A stretch of 64,000 nucleotides of DNA from Craterostigma plantagineum (GCA_027422505.1 JAPQWV010000002.1:27754501-27818500); one strand, 5' to 3'; shown: positions 49,198-61,608, numbered from the stretch's first letter. Made by a program: numbers and translations. Notes: a model not told the origin generated them from the letters alone.

Positions 49198-51114
49198 CTA
49201 GTTTCGTAGTGAAGCATTAGGGACAGTTGGTAAGCCCAACTCATCATCAGCCTGTTCAAAGTCGAGGAAGAATAAAAAAATCAGAAAGTACGCATTCCTA
49301 AGAACAACACATTACTCGTAACTAAGCGCGGTTGCAAAAGGGCAATGAAGAAGAACGAAAGAAGGGCGATATAAGAATTGCAGTCAATAACACTGAAACG
49401 AGTATTATTATTGGAAGTACTACAGAAGCAAACTAGGCAAGTGACCCAAAATCCATCGAAGTTATTAAAGAGGGAAAGCAACACTCAATCCATTTCATAG
49501 CTTTGAAATAAACGATGAGAAATGATAGTAACTACCTGTGCATTTGTTCTGCCAGCTGGCATATGCCCCATCGGTGCTGAAGGCAAGTTGAGTTCCGAAT
49601 CCAAGTCAGAATCCTTGTCTGGCTGAAGGTAAGAAGGCGTACCTTCGGTCTCGAATCCCATGTCTGCTTCGAGGGCATCGAGTTCTGATAATACAAAGCA
49701 AAGGTTTTTAATGGATAATAAAACAAAGAATACATATATAGTTTCGTAAGCTAACAAATCGAAATTAACTTGCTTAATTTTATAATCTGATGCAAAAACA
49801 AGCATTATAGAATCTTCGGTTTAAGGGTAATAATAAGTGTATCTTATCTTACCACCCATGAGTTCATCCTCATCAATGTCATCGGGAACATTGTAGCTTC
49901 TGCCAAGGGATTCTTGGATTTCATTACTCACATCCATTAGGTCTAGCATCTCGTCTTGTAGGCTCTGCATTCAAAAACCAAAATGAACTGAGCAAGTGAA
50001 ACATAAAAAAAAACATAATTTCTTTGCTATGATGAAGGGATGATTTCAAAATATAAACATCGATGTCTTGAATCTTCACTGTCTTCATCATTCCTTTGAG
50101 CTCTTTGTTTGCCGACTTCAAGGCTGACATCTGGAGAAAAAGCATAGTTTAGTATCTTTTGAAATCGAACCGCAGCACTATAATTTACAAGCATAAGGCC
50201 CTGATGCCAAAAAAAATATCCTTGAACAAACATATATCCCAAAATGTCTTAACAGCACTATCAAAACTGTGTAGTAAAGCTCCCACAAAGTTCGATCAAT
50301 ACTAATGCGGACTGTGACACATACCGTTTGTTGAGCATCTTTAATCCCCTCTGCAGCAAATGCAACTTGATCTAGGTTGAATGTTTGGTTGTATAGCATA
50401 TCTCGTTGACCTTCATACCTGCCCATAACAAAAGCGTAAGAGAAATCAGTTGCATAAAGTAGCAACTGAAAATGCTTGATATCACATCACAAATTGACGT
50501 TTACATTCTCTTCTGCTTAAGAACTCTCATTGCTCTAGCTTTGACCGCTTCTTGTGCTGGACCTGGTCGGGTTTTCTTGATCTGCTCCCGGTATCTTGTT
50601 AATTCAGAATCAAGTTTCTTTATCTTATCATCGACATTTTCGCCTCTTTTATTGATCTGGGACGAGAAAAAACAATGCATACGTAAATCTCTGCACCACA
50701 ACTTAGTATATCCACCATTACATGACGATCAACTAAGCTGGACAGATTTTCTCGGTTCTCATCATAATACTGACTTCGTTACTACAACGAAGAAACCAAA
50801 TGACTTGTAAACCTTCGACTATAGCTATGGCTATCAAAAGCAAAACAATACAATTGCTGCAATCTACGAACGTTCCTTAAATTTCTGACATGAGAAAAAC
50901 AGCAACCAAGATTTCACCAGTCATCACGATTTTAGTTCACAAATAAGCCGCGATAATTTTGAAAAAAAAGAAAAAGGTAAGTCATAATCAGATCATAACG
51001 AAAAGGGAAGAACCAATTCAGAAATTAAAAAGTCACGAAGCACACCCGATCGGATGCATCTTGGACAGAAGGAGGCGGTTCCTTGTCTTTCTTCACTCCA
51101 AAGACCCTTTTCAT
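49198..51114 (-). CDS. VPS60: VPS60/CHMP5-type ESCRT-III-associated protein
   Basis: Seven exons on the minus strand (51046-51114, 50505-50656, 50325-50418, 50059-50130, 49853-49964, 49536-49684, 49198-49251) join in frame to 233 residues, the family's usual size. The SNF7 fold begins with a basic N-terminus (MKRVFGVKKDKEPPP), then helix 1 (NVDDKIKKLDSELTRYREQI) and an EAVKARAMRVLKQKRMYEGQ hairpin. The middle contains TFNLDQVAFAAEGIKDAQQT, and the acidic C-terminal half includes DIDEDELMGELDALEADM. VPS60 works on endosomes with LIP5/VTA1 to support VPS4 disassembly of ESCRT-III during multivesicular body sorting. The acidic tail is the expected LIP5-binding region. No defects are seen. Confidence 0.95.
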
Positions 51115-52496
51115 CGTTCACACTTCCGAACAAAGATAACAACGACCCTTGAAACTGCAAAAACCGAGTCCTCCGTATATGCGATTGCAATGAAAATCAA
51201 GCTTCCTAAACTTCAACTTCCTGTAGAAGAACTAACTAAAACTCCTGGAAATTTCGTCTACGGAGAAATGATCAACGTTCAATTAAACGTCGTACCCATC
51301 GATAGAAATATAATTTGGGGTTAGGATATTCGATAACGATTTCTTCTTCGTTGGACGGCTGACCACGTGCTCCCACGTGATCATCGTGTGGGCCTTTTAT
51401 GAGTTCTCAGCCCAATAAAGATCATCCTTTTGGGCTTTTTGAGAGCCCATAAAAATTGAATATAAAAATGAAAACCATTTACTTTTTCTTCATACTACTA
51501 TCCTATGTTTAGCTACACGTGTGCAATTCAAAATTATTTTATATTTTTGAACATTTTAGATTATTAATTAAGTTGTTTAAAAAATAACCGGCGTTTTTAA
51601 CAAGGTAATTAAATTGGCTTGAAGTTGAGCTAGTTTTAGTATTTTTCTTATTGTTTCTTAAATTAACAAACGGTTGGAATTCTACTTGTAAGTTGTTGAA
51701 TGATTCTATAAAAAGCATGCATTTTTTAGTATGTTTTTCCATAATAATATTAGATTTATTTCTGACTTGTTGAGATTCATATTACAATTTGTTACATCTT
51801 TTGCCCACTTTAAAGTAGCTACCCAATAACTATTTGGAATTTATAATCCTACACCGGTTTTGGTTATATATCAATGTTTAAAATTGCGCTTATTTTTCAA
51901 AGACATTCTTCATGTCCAATTTTGCGTGAATAACTTAAACATGAGTGGTTTAAATATTTTGTAGCAATCTCGAAGTATTTTTAATTGCTAATCTATTGGA
52001 TCCCCATATTCATCTAGAAGAACAAATGTTAAACTACCGAAGCGAAGATTGAGCGATTATGGTAGTTTTTTCATAATAGTCTGCATATTTTTTTTAACTT
52101 TCTAAGCTGGACATGCATTTTTTACATTATTAAAAAAAATAGTATTCTTACATATCTATAATTTTCTATTAAGCATGAGGGCTTGATATAAATCAATTAG
52201 TTTGTCAAATTAGGTTTAAAAAACTAATAAAATTAAAAAAAAATCACTCACTAACTAACTTTAATTAGTATTTTAGTTATTTCACCTTTAATTTTATGAT
52301 GAATGAATTTTCCTTTTATATACTTATAGAATATATTTTTACCAAGCTCAACTAATTGCACCCCTGATTTATAGTTTAATTACAACACCATCTTAAACTG
52401 TCCTGAAAACAAACACATCATATGTTGCAATAAGCATCAGGTAAAAACAAAGCCCATGCTTCTAACGATTTGGTAAAAATAACTACCACAACACTC
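51115..52496. other. Gene-free stretch
   Basis: 51115-51330 is the 5' flank of VPS60. The rest is AT-rich with no repeat family or protein that I recognise. The last 100 bases may be the 3' UTR of the minus-strand oxidoreductase gene. Confidence 0.5.
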
Positions 52497-54992
52497 TCAA
52501 GGGTCGAGGCCGAGCTCCTTCCTCGTCTTCCCCACGAACAAGTCCCCGGACTTGAGCATGCCGGGCAGCCGACCACCGAAAGTAACGAATGGAAATTGCA
52601 CGATTCCTTCTCTCCGGCCGAGCGAGACGAGGGCGGCCGCCTTGGAAGGCTTGTATTCCGATAGCCTCTTCTCGCCCCGTCCCCTCATCAACAGCCTCAG
52701 GTTCTTGGCCGTCAAAAGGGCATGCGTTTTAGCCAAGTACGCTTGTTTGATCTCCTACAATAACTGTGATTTGTGTTTCCTGTGTCTGAAATCGAAAGAG
52801 TGAATGCCATTTTTCGTCCTCAATATTTGGGTATAGATGTTTTTAGATTCTACACGTTTTCAGGTATCGCTTATTGTTGTCAATGTTACAGATTTTGGAT
52901 CGTTTTGATCCTCCGATTTATTTACCCGTTAGTCTTGATGGAATTTACGGGCTGGACCAGCTTGAATTTACGAGTCGTTTTGGTCCCATATTCTCCGTCT
53001 CGCAAAAGTTCGAATTGGCCAGCCCGTATAATCCTTCCAAGCATACGGTTAGATTTACCGAGGGAGTCAAAATGACAAACAGTCGACAATATTGGAGAAT
53101 CAAAAGTGGCATCTCGGAACATGAAGGATAAGAATATGTGTATCCCACTTATTGAGGACCAAAAATGATATTCTCCCGTCAAAATCTAGAATCAACATGT
53201 TTACTTACCGGGACATTCGTGACGTCTCCGATCGCAAAGATGTTGCCGTGGCCCACGACCCTCAGCTTCGAATCGACGACCAACCTTCCGCCCGCGTTCA
53301 ACCTATCCTCTAAGATCGTCCCCCTCAGCCAGGACGAGGCGACGGTCGGGCCAGTGCAGAGGAAGTAGCAGTCCGCCGCGATTTTCTCGCCGCCCGACGT
53401 CTCGTAGGCGCCGTCGTTGGCTCCGACGCTCTTCACGTCGACCGATTGGTTCAGGACAACTTCGACCCCCTTCGAAGTGAGCCAATCCATCGCCAGTTTC
53501 CCGGCCTTTTCTCCGATGAATTCGAGCAACCTCGGCCCTTGGTGGACTAAAGTCACCCTCTTCTCCGGGAAATCGAAGGCTATCTCCGCCGCTAGCTCCA
53601 CTCCCGTGGGCCCGCCTCCGACGACTAGGATTGACCGCGACGATTCGATCCGGTCGTGCGCTGAGGACGTAAAAATACGACGACTTAGCAACAAAATATA
53701 TAGACCTAAAGATATTTTCGGGATCGAATGGCGCTGAAAATATAATATATAAAATTTGAAAAATCCTACAAGATTAAGTTTTTAGGCGAAGTGGTCATTC
53801 GATATGATATTAGAATTGAGAGATCAAATTAGTCATGGCTACGAATCCTCACGATCACCACTTCTAAGGCTACATAATACGTGAAACAATGTAAGTTAAA
53901 TAAAATATATAGTGTAATAATAATATAAATCCAGTGTGTTTTGGTTGGGATATTAGGAAGGGTTAGAATTAACTAAAATTAGTGATTGGTTGAAAGGTTT
54001 ATTTAAAGGTGGAATGTAGTTAATACCCGTAATAAGGTATTATCTAAAGCTACCTCTCCGCGTACCTTAGCTAATCTCGGATTTATGACAAAATTTACTC
54101 TAAATATTAAATTAAAAAACGTGTAAAATCTTAATTAAACTTGATATCATTTAAAATCATTTACCAGACACATCCTACATCATTATTTAAATCTATCAAC
54201 CCAGAACTCGATAAATTCATACCCTTCATTATTAAAATCCAACTAAATCTAATACCCTCTAACACATCCTCCCACCAATCGGACCCTAAAAAGGTTTAGC
54301 CGTTTAGGTGAGATGGCCATTAAGGAGAACATGAAAGAGAGCGAAAAGAAGAAATTCATCTTTTTCTCTACCTTCTTGGTAGTATCCCATCTTCTCCGAC
54401 TTTGTATAACCGCCTGTATTTACCGAGCCAGTGGCAATTACGAGGTAATCATATTCGACTCGATCGCCCTGGGCGGTTAGTACTTCGTTTTCGGTGATGT
54501 TGATCGCCGGCGAAGCGATGATTCGTGCCTTGGGAAGGTAATCCCTGTGATTGATGAGCGTTCTCTTGGCAAACGATGGCTGCACCATAGCTCTAAGGCT
54601 CGCCCAAGAGACTTCAAAATACTCATTTCTGAAAATCATCAGACGAAATAGAGCCGATTTTTGGGCTGATTTTCGAAGGTAATGAGAAATTCGAAAGAAC
54701 CCCAAAATGCTAGATTCTTACAAATCTCGATATCTAAAATCTTCTTAGAAATCACTAGACTTGGTATTTACCATAGTGGAGCAGGGAGTAAAAAGAGCGC
54801 AAGATTAATAATAGCTTACGCATCTATGAGGACAACATCGGCGTCGTCTTGGAGGTTCTTGGCGAGTACTGAGCCGCCGGCGCCCCCGCCGACCACCACC
54901 ACGCGCTTCCTCGGCGGCCGACCGGTTTTTCTTGGGATTAGATTCGTCAGGAAACTGTATAGGAAAAACAATGCCGAATAAAAGAAACCCAT
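52497..54992 (-). CDS. AIF/FSP1-like FAD-dependent NAD(P)H oxidoreductase
   Basis: Four exons on the minus strand (54820-54992, 54372-54628, 53209-53660, 52497-52754) join in frame to 379 residues. The protein starts with a hydrophobic segment (FFYSALFFLYSFL), a likely membrane anchor. An FAD-binding Rossmann motif (RVVVVGGGAGGSVLA) and the redox fold (YDYLVIATGS) follow. The second, NAD(P)H-binding Rossmann motif is ILVVGGGPTGVELAAEI. The conserved IFAIGDVTNVP near the end of exon 3 contacts FAD. The C-terminal block (FPFVTFGGRLPGMLKSGDLF) is typical of plant AIF-homologue A and animal FSP1/AIFM2 proteins, which reduce quinones at membranes. The plant role is less clear. The start at 54992 places the hydrophobic segment at the very N-terminus; the ORF extends further upstream, but that part looks untranslated. 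Confidence 0.92.
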
Positions 54993-56399
54993 TGTAAAGA
55001 AGGTATGCTTGCTTAAATGTGGCCCTTTCGTATTATTTTTGTGGATACATATATGTGCTAAATAGGGATATTCGCCAACCTCCTTACGTCGGCAGTAGCT
55101 GAGTAATGCCAAAGTGATTGGCTATTTTATTCAAGCTGGTATTAATGTATAGATGTTACATAAATTAATGATATTCTACCATTAAATCTTATTAATTTAG
55201 AGAGTTATTAATATACAAAGACTAAATAGCCCATTTTGAATGAAATGAAAAAGCTATCGTTTATGTTTAAAAAAAAAGTTATTAATATATCGATTAATAT
55301 TTTATTAATTAAAATAAAAACTTTAATTCAGCTATTTCTTAGTCCTGATGGACCGTATCAAATTAGAACAAGAGTGAATATATATTCATATTACATACAA
55401 TTATATCGCATACAATAATGTATCATTAATAATATTGATCATTTTATTTGTTGTAATCTTCTAGATATATGATATGCTGGCCATAGCAAAACTCATGAAT
55501 ATTTTGTCATTGTTATAGTTTAGCAAATCATAATTGATTTATAATCGTAATATTTATGAATTATTAACTTAATGTTTTAATGTGACCTAATGTTTATAAA
55601 GGAATTTTTCAAAAAATTATTATATTATTTTCTTATCGAATTTGATGATTTTTTACAAAGGTCCAAGTCGCGATTAGACGATTTTATTATTTTAAATAGT
55701 TTATTAATTTATAAGGTTACTGTAACAATGTCTATTATTGAACATTGGTTTTCGAAAATTTGAATGCTTGATGGGAAAACCATAGAGTAAATCATATAAT
55801 AAAGGATGTAAAAGGTATGAGCGAGTTTTTGGCAACGTCGGGCTCGGGCCCTATTGCTTTTGATTTATATTTATTTTTCGCTCTTACAAAATTTTTCGAA
55901 CTTATACGATGTAAATTACCTTTTTTTCGAAATGATACCTTGTATTAATCAACAAAATACAGGGACTAAATAGTCCAAAGGGTCTCTCCGATGACATCAA
56001 TATCCGGTAGAGAACAAAGGCTCACATAGGAGCAAAACACCACAGTGACAAGCCGATAGAAACGAAATAAACCCTAGACTTGGACCAAGGAACTATAGAA
56101 CATACCACAAAAAGGCTATTAATCCACATCTACGATACTCTACACTTTTTGTCCAACGACTCGAGGCCCTCGTCTTCATCGGAAGGGGCTCCACTGGGGG
56201 AGAAAGGACTCCACAATGGGAGAAAAGGGCTCCTGCCGCCAATGGCCGAGAGAAACGAGCTCCACGCGGGAGACTAATGGGTGGTCGATGGCGAGTGGTG
56301 GTGGAATGTGGCGGTGTGTGATAGCCGGTGGGCGGCGAGGAGGCTGCGATGAGGCGACGGAGGAGGCTGTGGCGAGGTGGCGAAGGAGTGAAACAGCCC

Positions 56400-56730
56400 G
56401 CTCTCGGGACCTGTGGGGTTGGGCCTACTACACTTCATTGATTGTCTGACTCCACTGTATCACCACTAACCTCCCAGGTTGCTTTGCACTGCACGCACCT
56501 GGAGCTACTTCCTAGGGGGTCACCCATTTCAATGCTACTACAAGTTAAACACGCTTAACTTTGAAGTTTTTAAATGGACTCCCGAAAAGGAAGGTACACC
56601 TTTAGTGTTATGAGTAGCACTATCAAGTCTCTTATACTATTCCTTGACTTTACACCGTCAATACAATGCCCAGTCTCGGCTCATTGTCATTCGTATGTAG
56701 TATCGGTTCATTCATGTACCCTCTGCTTAG
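56400..56730 (-). repeat. Cassandra-like TRIM LTR fragment with 5S rRNA-like segment
   Basis: On the minus strand, 56515-56580 resembles the 3' part of plant 5S rRNA. Read on the plus strand, GGGGTCACCCATTTCAATGC and AAACACGCTTAACTTTGAAG correspond to the inverse of the GGGTGACC and GTTAAGCGTG promoter and box regions of 5S. The neighbours TCTGACTCCACTGTATCAC, CTCCCAGGTTGCTTTGCACT and TTAGTGTTATGAGTAGCAC fit my memory of Cassandra LTRs. Those elements carry a 5S-like sequence. I see one LTR-like copy only, with no clear partner. Confidence 0.6.
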
Positions 56731-57237
56731 AAGCCTGCCAGGAGCCGCTTCTTGTTCGTGCACCTCTCTGCACCGGCGATCACTCCCCGACCTCATCGGC
56801 CCCGGACCTACAAGGAGGCTGTGGCGAGGCGGCAACAACAAGGCGGCGGAGGAGGCTGCGGCGTGGTAGAATTTTTTTATTTTATTTATTAAAGACAAAG
56901 AAAAATGAGGAAGAGAATAGAGAAAAAAAAAACAAGAAATGGAACTCCCCCAACCTCCTTAAAATACACTAGTATATTTTGCACATTCAAATGCATGTGG
57001 ATCATCATATTAATTTTATTTAATCAAAATATTCTTTAGGAATTATAATTTAACTTTATTTATAATGAAATAGAAAATAATAATTCTTCATAAAATTAAA
57101 GACTAATTAAATAAAAATAGAAGTGTAAAATAGTAATTAATTAATGAATTTATTGTAAAATTTTATTAAAATTTAATAATCTAAGAAGCCACCAACTACA
57201 CTTAATTGCTATTTTTTGTTATTTCACTTTAAAATTA

Positions 57238-57690
57238 AGGTGAATCTATAGAAAAATACCCAATTGAATAAAATTTTTACAGATAGGTACCCCATGTCAG
57301 AAATGTTTACATATAGGTACCCGATTTAATGTTTATCAGTTCTTCAGTCACGCCGTACCTTCCTCTGTGTGTATGGCATACCATAAAACTTGATATATGG
57401 TACCTAAATGTGTTTGCACTGCGTACCTTATGTGTTATAGTTGGAGTACCTAGGCGTACCTAAATGTGCTAATACGGCGTACCATTTTCTCAACGTATGA
57501 CGTACCACAATACGTTGATATAGGGTACCTAAATGTGTTGTATGGCGAACCTGCGGCGGGTTGGGTACCTATCTGCAAAAAATTTATTCTACTAGGTACC
57601 TACATATAAAAAATCTGACAGAGTACTAAATTATAATTTTTTTTTCCAAATGGGTATTTATGTGTAAAGACCCGTAATTTGATTGATTAA
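57238..57690. repeat. GGTACC-rich dispersed repeat, copy D
   Basis: It begins GGTGAATCTATAGAAAAATA exactly like copy C and ends ATTTATGTGTAAAGACCCG. It contains CTAAATGTGTTTGCACTGCG, a GGCGGGTTGGGTACCTATCT block and TTCTACTAGGTACCTACATA. Confidence 0.65.
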
Positions 57691-59379
57691 TTGACTGTTT
57701 ATATCAAGTCCTCAAGCCTAATAAAATATGGATACTACTATTAGGGGTGCAAAAAACTTTGGGAATGTAAATTATAAAATATTTTCTAGAAGTCAAACAC
57801 ATTTTAAAGGTTCAATTATTTTTGTGTCAAACACACGCTAGAGTAATTCAACGGACATAAGTTAATCATACTCTTCTATTTACTCAACATCAACGTTAAT
57901 TACAAATATATATCTTCGAAGCAAATAACATGCCACTATTTTGATCAACATTTAACGTAAATAACAGCCACCAATTACTTAATTATAATGCACACACACG
58001 AAATACATATAACATTTTTTAAGAAAAATAAAAAAATACTCGTGCGTGTTACATGTTGTTGCACTTAGTGAAATAAATTTAAAAAAAAAATATTTGTTAT
58101 ATGATCAAACATACATTCGTTAAATTTGTCGAATACATTCACATTTCTACAACTATTTAAGCAAAAACGATGATGAATTGGTTAAACAAACTTAAAAGGT
58201 TCAATTATTCCAGCGTAAGTGACAAAAAAACGTTCGTTATATTTGTGAAGCAAAATTTATACAACTATTTAAGTAGAAACGATGATGAGTTTTGGTCAAG
58301 TCAAGCACACTTTAAAGGTTCAATTATTTTTGTGTTAATTTATGAGGGGTTTAAATAGAATGAAAGGGGTGCATATAGAATGATATATATTTTATAAAAT
58401 GCAGCCAACCACGCTTGCCGGCGGCTGCCTCTTTGTGGCGTGAATCACGCTTTAGTTGCACTAAATGCCACATGTCGGACACGTTGACCTCAATAATTCA
58501 TTGTCATATTTATCAATCACCACAATAAGAAAATTTGGTGATTAAGACCTTAATAATAAATAGATTTAGGGAGATTTTTTGTCAGGCCATGTCTGAATTT
58601 AAAATTAAAGATCATGCTCTGTCTGTTTTTTTAGTTTAAAGGACTTTGTTTTTGAAAAAATCAGTGAAAAGGATCCAAAATTATGTTTTGACGAAAATAA
58701 AGTGATTTCTGAATGGATATTTGACGTCAGTTTTATGATACACAGTTATATGATTTGTTACCGTAAAAACCGTAAGTGTTACTTTTAACGTCATAAGACG
58801 TTACTTATCGACAGTAAAATGTTATTAACAGTCATATTTATTACATCGGACTATCGAACCCCATTTCCACACTGATCGAGCCCAGTCGATTGTTAACACC
58901 TTGTTTTGTTTTTCATAAGTATTGATGTGGTATTTTGTATAGCAGATCTCTTTCGATAATTTTTGGCATCGAACTGGTTTTTACTACATAAAATCGAAAC
59001 GTTACTTAGATCATCTAAAGTGGTACTAAAAGTACAGTATCTGTTACTAAATTAGCAATAAAAGTTACTCTGTTTTCCAAATGTTGTATTACACCCTAAA
59101 CCCTAAACCTGGCGCAACGGCCCTTAGTGTTCTCCTATAAAAGATCGAATCATTAGCGTTTCGATCTTATTTCACGTTTCGAGATTGAAAATTGATAAAT
59201 CTATTATAGGAGTATTGCTCCTTATAATGATGAATTTTCTGCCTAGGAAAACAGGGAGATGGTCGGGTGGAGGGTTTAAGAAGGGGTCATTGAACCCTTC
59301 TCAGTGTTCAAAATAGAGGATCACAGGCAATCGAAACGCTAATGTTTTCTATGACGGTTATGCACTGAAAAAAAACATT

Positions 59380-59685
59380 TCATTTCATTTGGATAACAAG
59401 CAGTCTTGTATTGAGTACCATATGGTGTCTATTTTGTAACAAATGATGTCGCAGTAAAAAACAATACCGAACCCTAAACCATAACCCTATATGACAATTA
59501 TAACAGTTTTGCGCTGAAAAACACATTAAAAATAATACCGCTTGCTGCAATAACACATTAACAAATGATGTTGCAGGAAGCGGTATTATTTTTGTATGAT
59601 AGTGTTACTTCTGCGACATCTTTTGTTACTAAATAGACACCATATGGTACTCAGTACAAGACTGCTTGTTATCCAAATGAAAGCA
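59380..59685. repeat. Nested inverted repeat (large hairpin)
   Basis: The outer arms 59383-59454 and 59611-59680 are inverted copies. GGATAACAAGCAGTCTTGTA and ACCATATGGTGTCTATTT on the left match the inverse of the right arm with few mismatches. An inner pair, AATAATACCGCTTGCTGCAA (from about 59530) and TTGCAGGAAGCGGTATTATT (about 59571-59590), forms a second nested hairpin. There is no coding content. Confidence 0.85.
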
Positions 59686-60144
59686 AGTGTTTTTTTAACG
59701 CAAAATTGTTATAATTGTCTGGAAACTTGTTATCGGATCATTTAGGTATCCAGCGTAATTTTGGCATATGCTATGTTTAAATATGTCTTTTCGCATCATT
59801 TTAGGGCCTGACCACTTAATTTTCCGAAAAGTTGGTCCTTATTCCTAAACTAAACTCTAGTGGGACCTGAACCCAAATCCAAACATCTTAATAGGGCCTG
59901 AAATTGAATTAGCCCTAAATTTTGCGACTTGCATGGCATTGTGCGCCGGCGCTTCAAATTGTACCAAGTACTTTTTAAACACTTGATTAAGAGCATTCAT
60001 TATTATAAAATTAAAGTTTAAATAACTAAAAATAGGAATTAATATTTTCTTTTAATTTTAATAATTAACTTTCTTTAATAAAGTTTAATGTAAGAACAAT
60101 TGCCGGTTTATATATGAAGCCCCTACCCTTAATAAAATAAATAG

Positions 60145-60375
60145 TACTCCCTCCGTCCCGGTAACTTTTGTACATTTTACCAAATCGGGCGTCCCACTAT
60201 CTTTTATACATTTCCATATTTAGTAAAAAACTATCACTCACAATCAATATAATAACATTAAATATTCTTAAAAGACGTGCCACACACATACACTTTTCTT
60301 CTCTATACTATTAAAATATTCTTAAAAACCGAACCCAATCTCAAATGTCCATATATTACAGGGACGGAGGGAGTA
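60145..60375. mobile_element. Stowaway MITE (Tc1/mariner type)
   Basis: 231 bp with TA target duplications, left end CTCCCTCCGTCCCGGTAA and right end GGGACGGAGGGAGTA. It is closely similar to the element at 24482-24719, and both come from one recent family. Confidence 0.94.
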
Positions 60376-60404
60376 TTAGATTTGATCAACAAACTTATTC
60401 GATA

Positions 60405-61599
60405 GGCTTAATTACTTTGTAGTCCCGTAATTTAGGGGGTTGGCATTATAGGGGCCGTTAACTTAGGTAGTGCATTATAGGGACAGTAACTTTCGAAAAG
60501 TAAGCATTTTTAGGACATTATACGCCCCGACACGATATTTTGACCCAAACCCGCTGATGTGGAACCCGACCCGCTGACGTGTCTGCATACTCAATGCACT
60601 GATTTCGACGAATTGTTTGCGACGGAATTTCCGTCGCTAAAAGGGAAAAAAAATAAATTACGTCTTAGCGACGGCAAGTCCATCGGTAAAGGAAAAAATT
60701 AGAAAAAAAAACCACGCGTTTGGCTTCGATGGTTGAGCTCAGTTATGCCCATCCATGGAAATCTCGAGCTAAGCTAACTCAGGTAATTTCATTTATCTGA
60801 CGCTGAAAACTGTACATCTTGCAGATTCCGTACAGAAAGGAAGGTTTGAATCTCGGACGTGCAGGTGAAAATTAGGGTTTTCGCATTTCGATTTCGCATC
60901 TGTGATTTGGGTATTTTGAAGGAAACTACGTTTAATATGGATAAGCTGTGGAACGAAGGTGATAAGGCCATAGTTGCCGCTGTTTTAGGCACCAAAGCCT
61001 TCGATTACCTACTGTCATCAAGCTCAGTCTCAGCTCAATGCTTATTAATGGCAGCCATAGCCATTGATGAGAATCTACGGAAAAAGCTCTCAGAACTCGT
61101 CGAAAAGCATTCGAACCCTTGTAACTTTTCATGGAACTACGCAATTTTCTGGCAGATTTCGAGGTCTAAATCCGGCGATTTGGTCCCTAGGATGGGGCGA
61201 TGGCTGTTGTCGAGAGCCTCTCGAGGATGAAGAATCCAAGATCATTCGAATGCAGAATGAGCCTCGCAAATTTTTTATTTTTTTATTTTTCCCCTCGTCG
61301 CTAAGACGTCTCTTTTACATCGGGCTATGTTTATTTATTTATTTTTTATTTTTCCCCCCTTTAGCGACGGGAGTTCCGCCGCAAACTTTCCGTCGCAAAT
61401 GTGTCTACTGAGTAAGCAGCCATGTCAGCGGGTCGGGTTTCACGTCAGCTCATTTGGGTCAAAATACGGGCTCGGGGCGTATAATGTCCTAAAAATGCTT
61501 ACTTTTCGAAAGCTAATGTCCCTATAATGCACTACCTAAGTTAACGGTCCCTATAATGCCAATGCTCCTAAATTACGGGACTAAAAAAATAATTAAGCC
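60405..61599. mobile_element. Pack-MULE: non-autonomous Mutator-like element with captured bHLH gene piece
   Basis: 1195 bp with long terminal inverted repeats (about 170-250 bp). The left end GGCTTAATTACTTTGTAGTC is mirrored at the right, and the pairing continues through GTAAGCATTTTTAGGACATT to a GCGACGG-rich inner part. The flanking 9-mers TATTCGATA (60396-60404) and GATTGGATA (61600-61608) agree at 7 of 9 positions, as in an aged Mutator target duplication. The interior is unrelated to transposons and carries a host gene fragment. Confidence 0.85.
60937..61262 (+). pseudogene. Captured 5' fragment of a bHLH/MYC-type (JAM/bHLH13-like) gene
   Basis: From the ATG at 60937 the sequence reads MDKLWNEGDKAIVAAVLG, then KAFDYLL and NFSWNYAIFWQISRSKSGD. 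This is the start of the bHLH-MYC N-terminal domain that binds JAZ and MED25 in MYC2/JAM proteins. An extra C near 61187 shifts the frame, after which LGWGDGCCREPLEDEESK continues in the next frame until about 61262. The DNA-binding bHLH part is absent. The preceding 150 bases, including a possible leader intron (about 60782-60825), seem captured with it. No functional transcription factor can result, although a truncated peptide or an interfering RNA could. Confidence 0.88.
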
Positions 61600-61608
61600 G
61601 ATTGGATA

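Larger units (their letters stand above)
54993..60144. other. Long gene-free stretch with scattered repeats
   Basis: It contains the Cassandra-like LTR fragment (56400-56730), GGTACC repeat copy D (57238-57690) and a large palindrome (59380-59685), listed separately. A GC-rich block around 56300-56870 repeats GGAGGAGGCTGTGGCGAGG-like words on both sides of the Cassandra-like piece. A short telomere-like CCCTAAACCCTAAACC lies near 59093. Remaining DNA is AT-rich with no gene. Confidence 0.5.

Noticed and set aside
51539..51742. Small AT-rich minus-strand ORF
   Set aside because: Asn/Lys-rich composition of AT-rich DNA, with no start context, domain or neighbour support.
56216..56449. Possible small protein in the GC-rich block
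   Set aside because: Low-complexity Gly/Arg/Ala translation of a repeated GGAGGCTG-type sequence with no support as a gene.
59093..59110. Telomere-like CCCTAAACCCTAAACC
   Set aside because: Only about two repeat units, too short to mark a former telomere; such telobox words are common in plant DNA.
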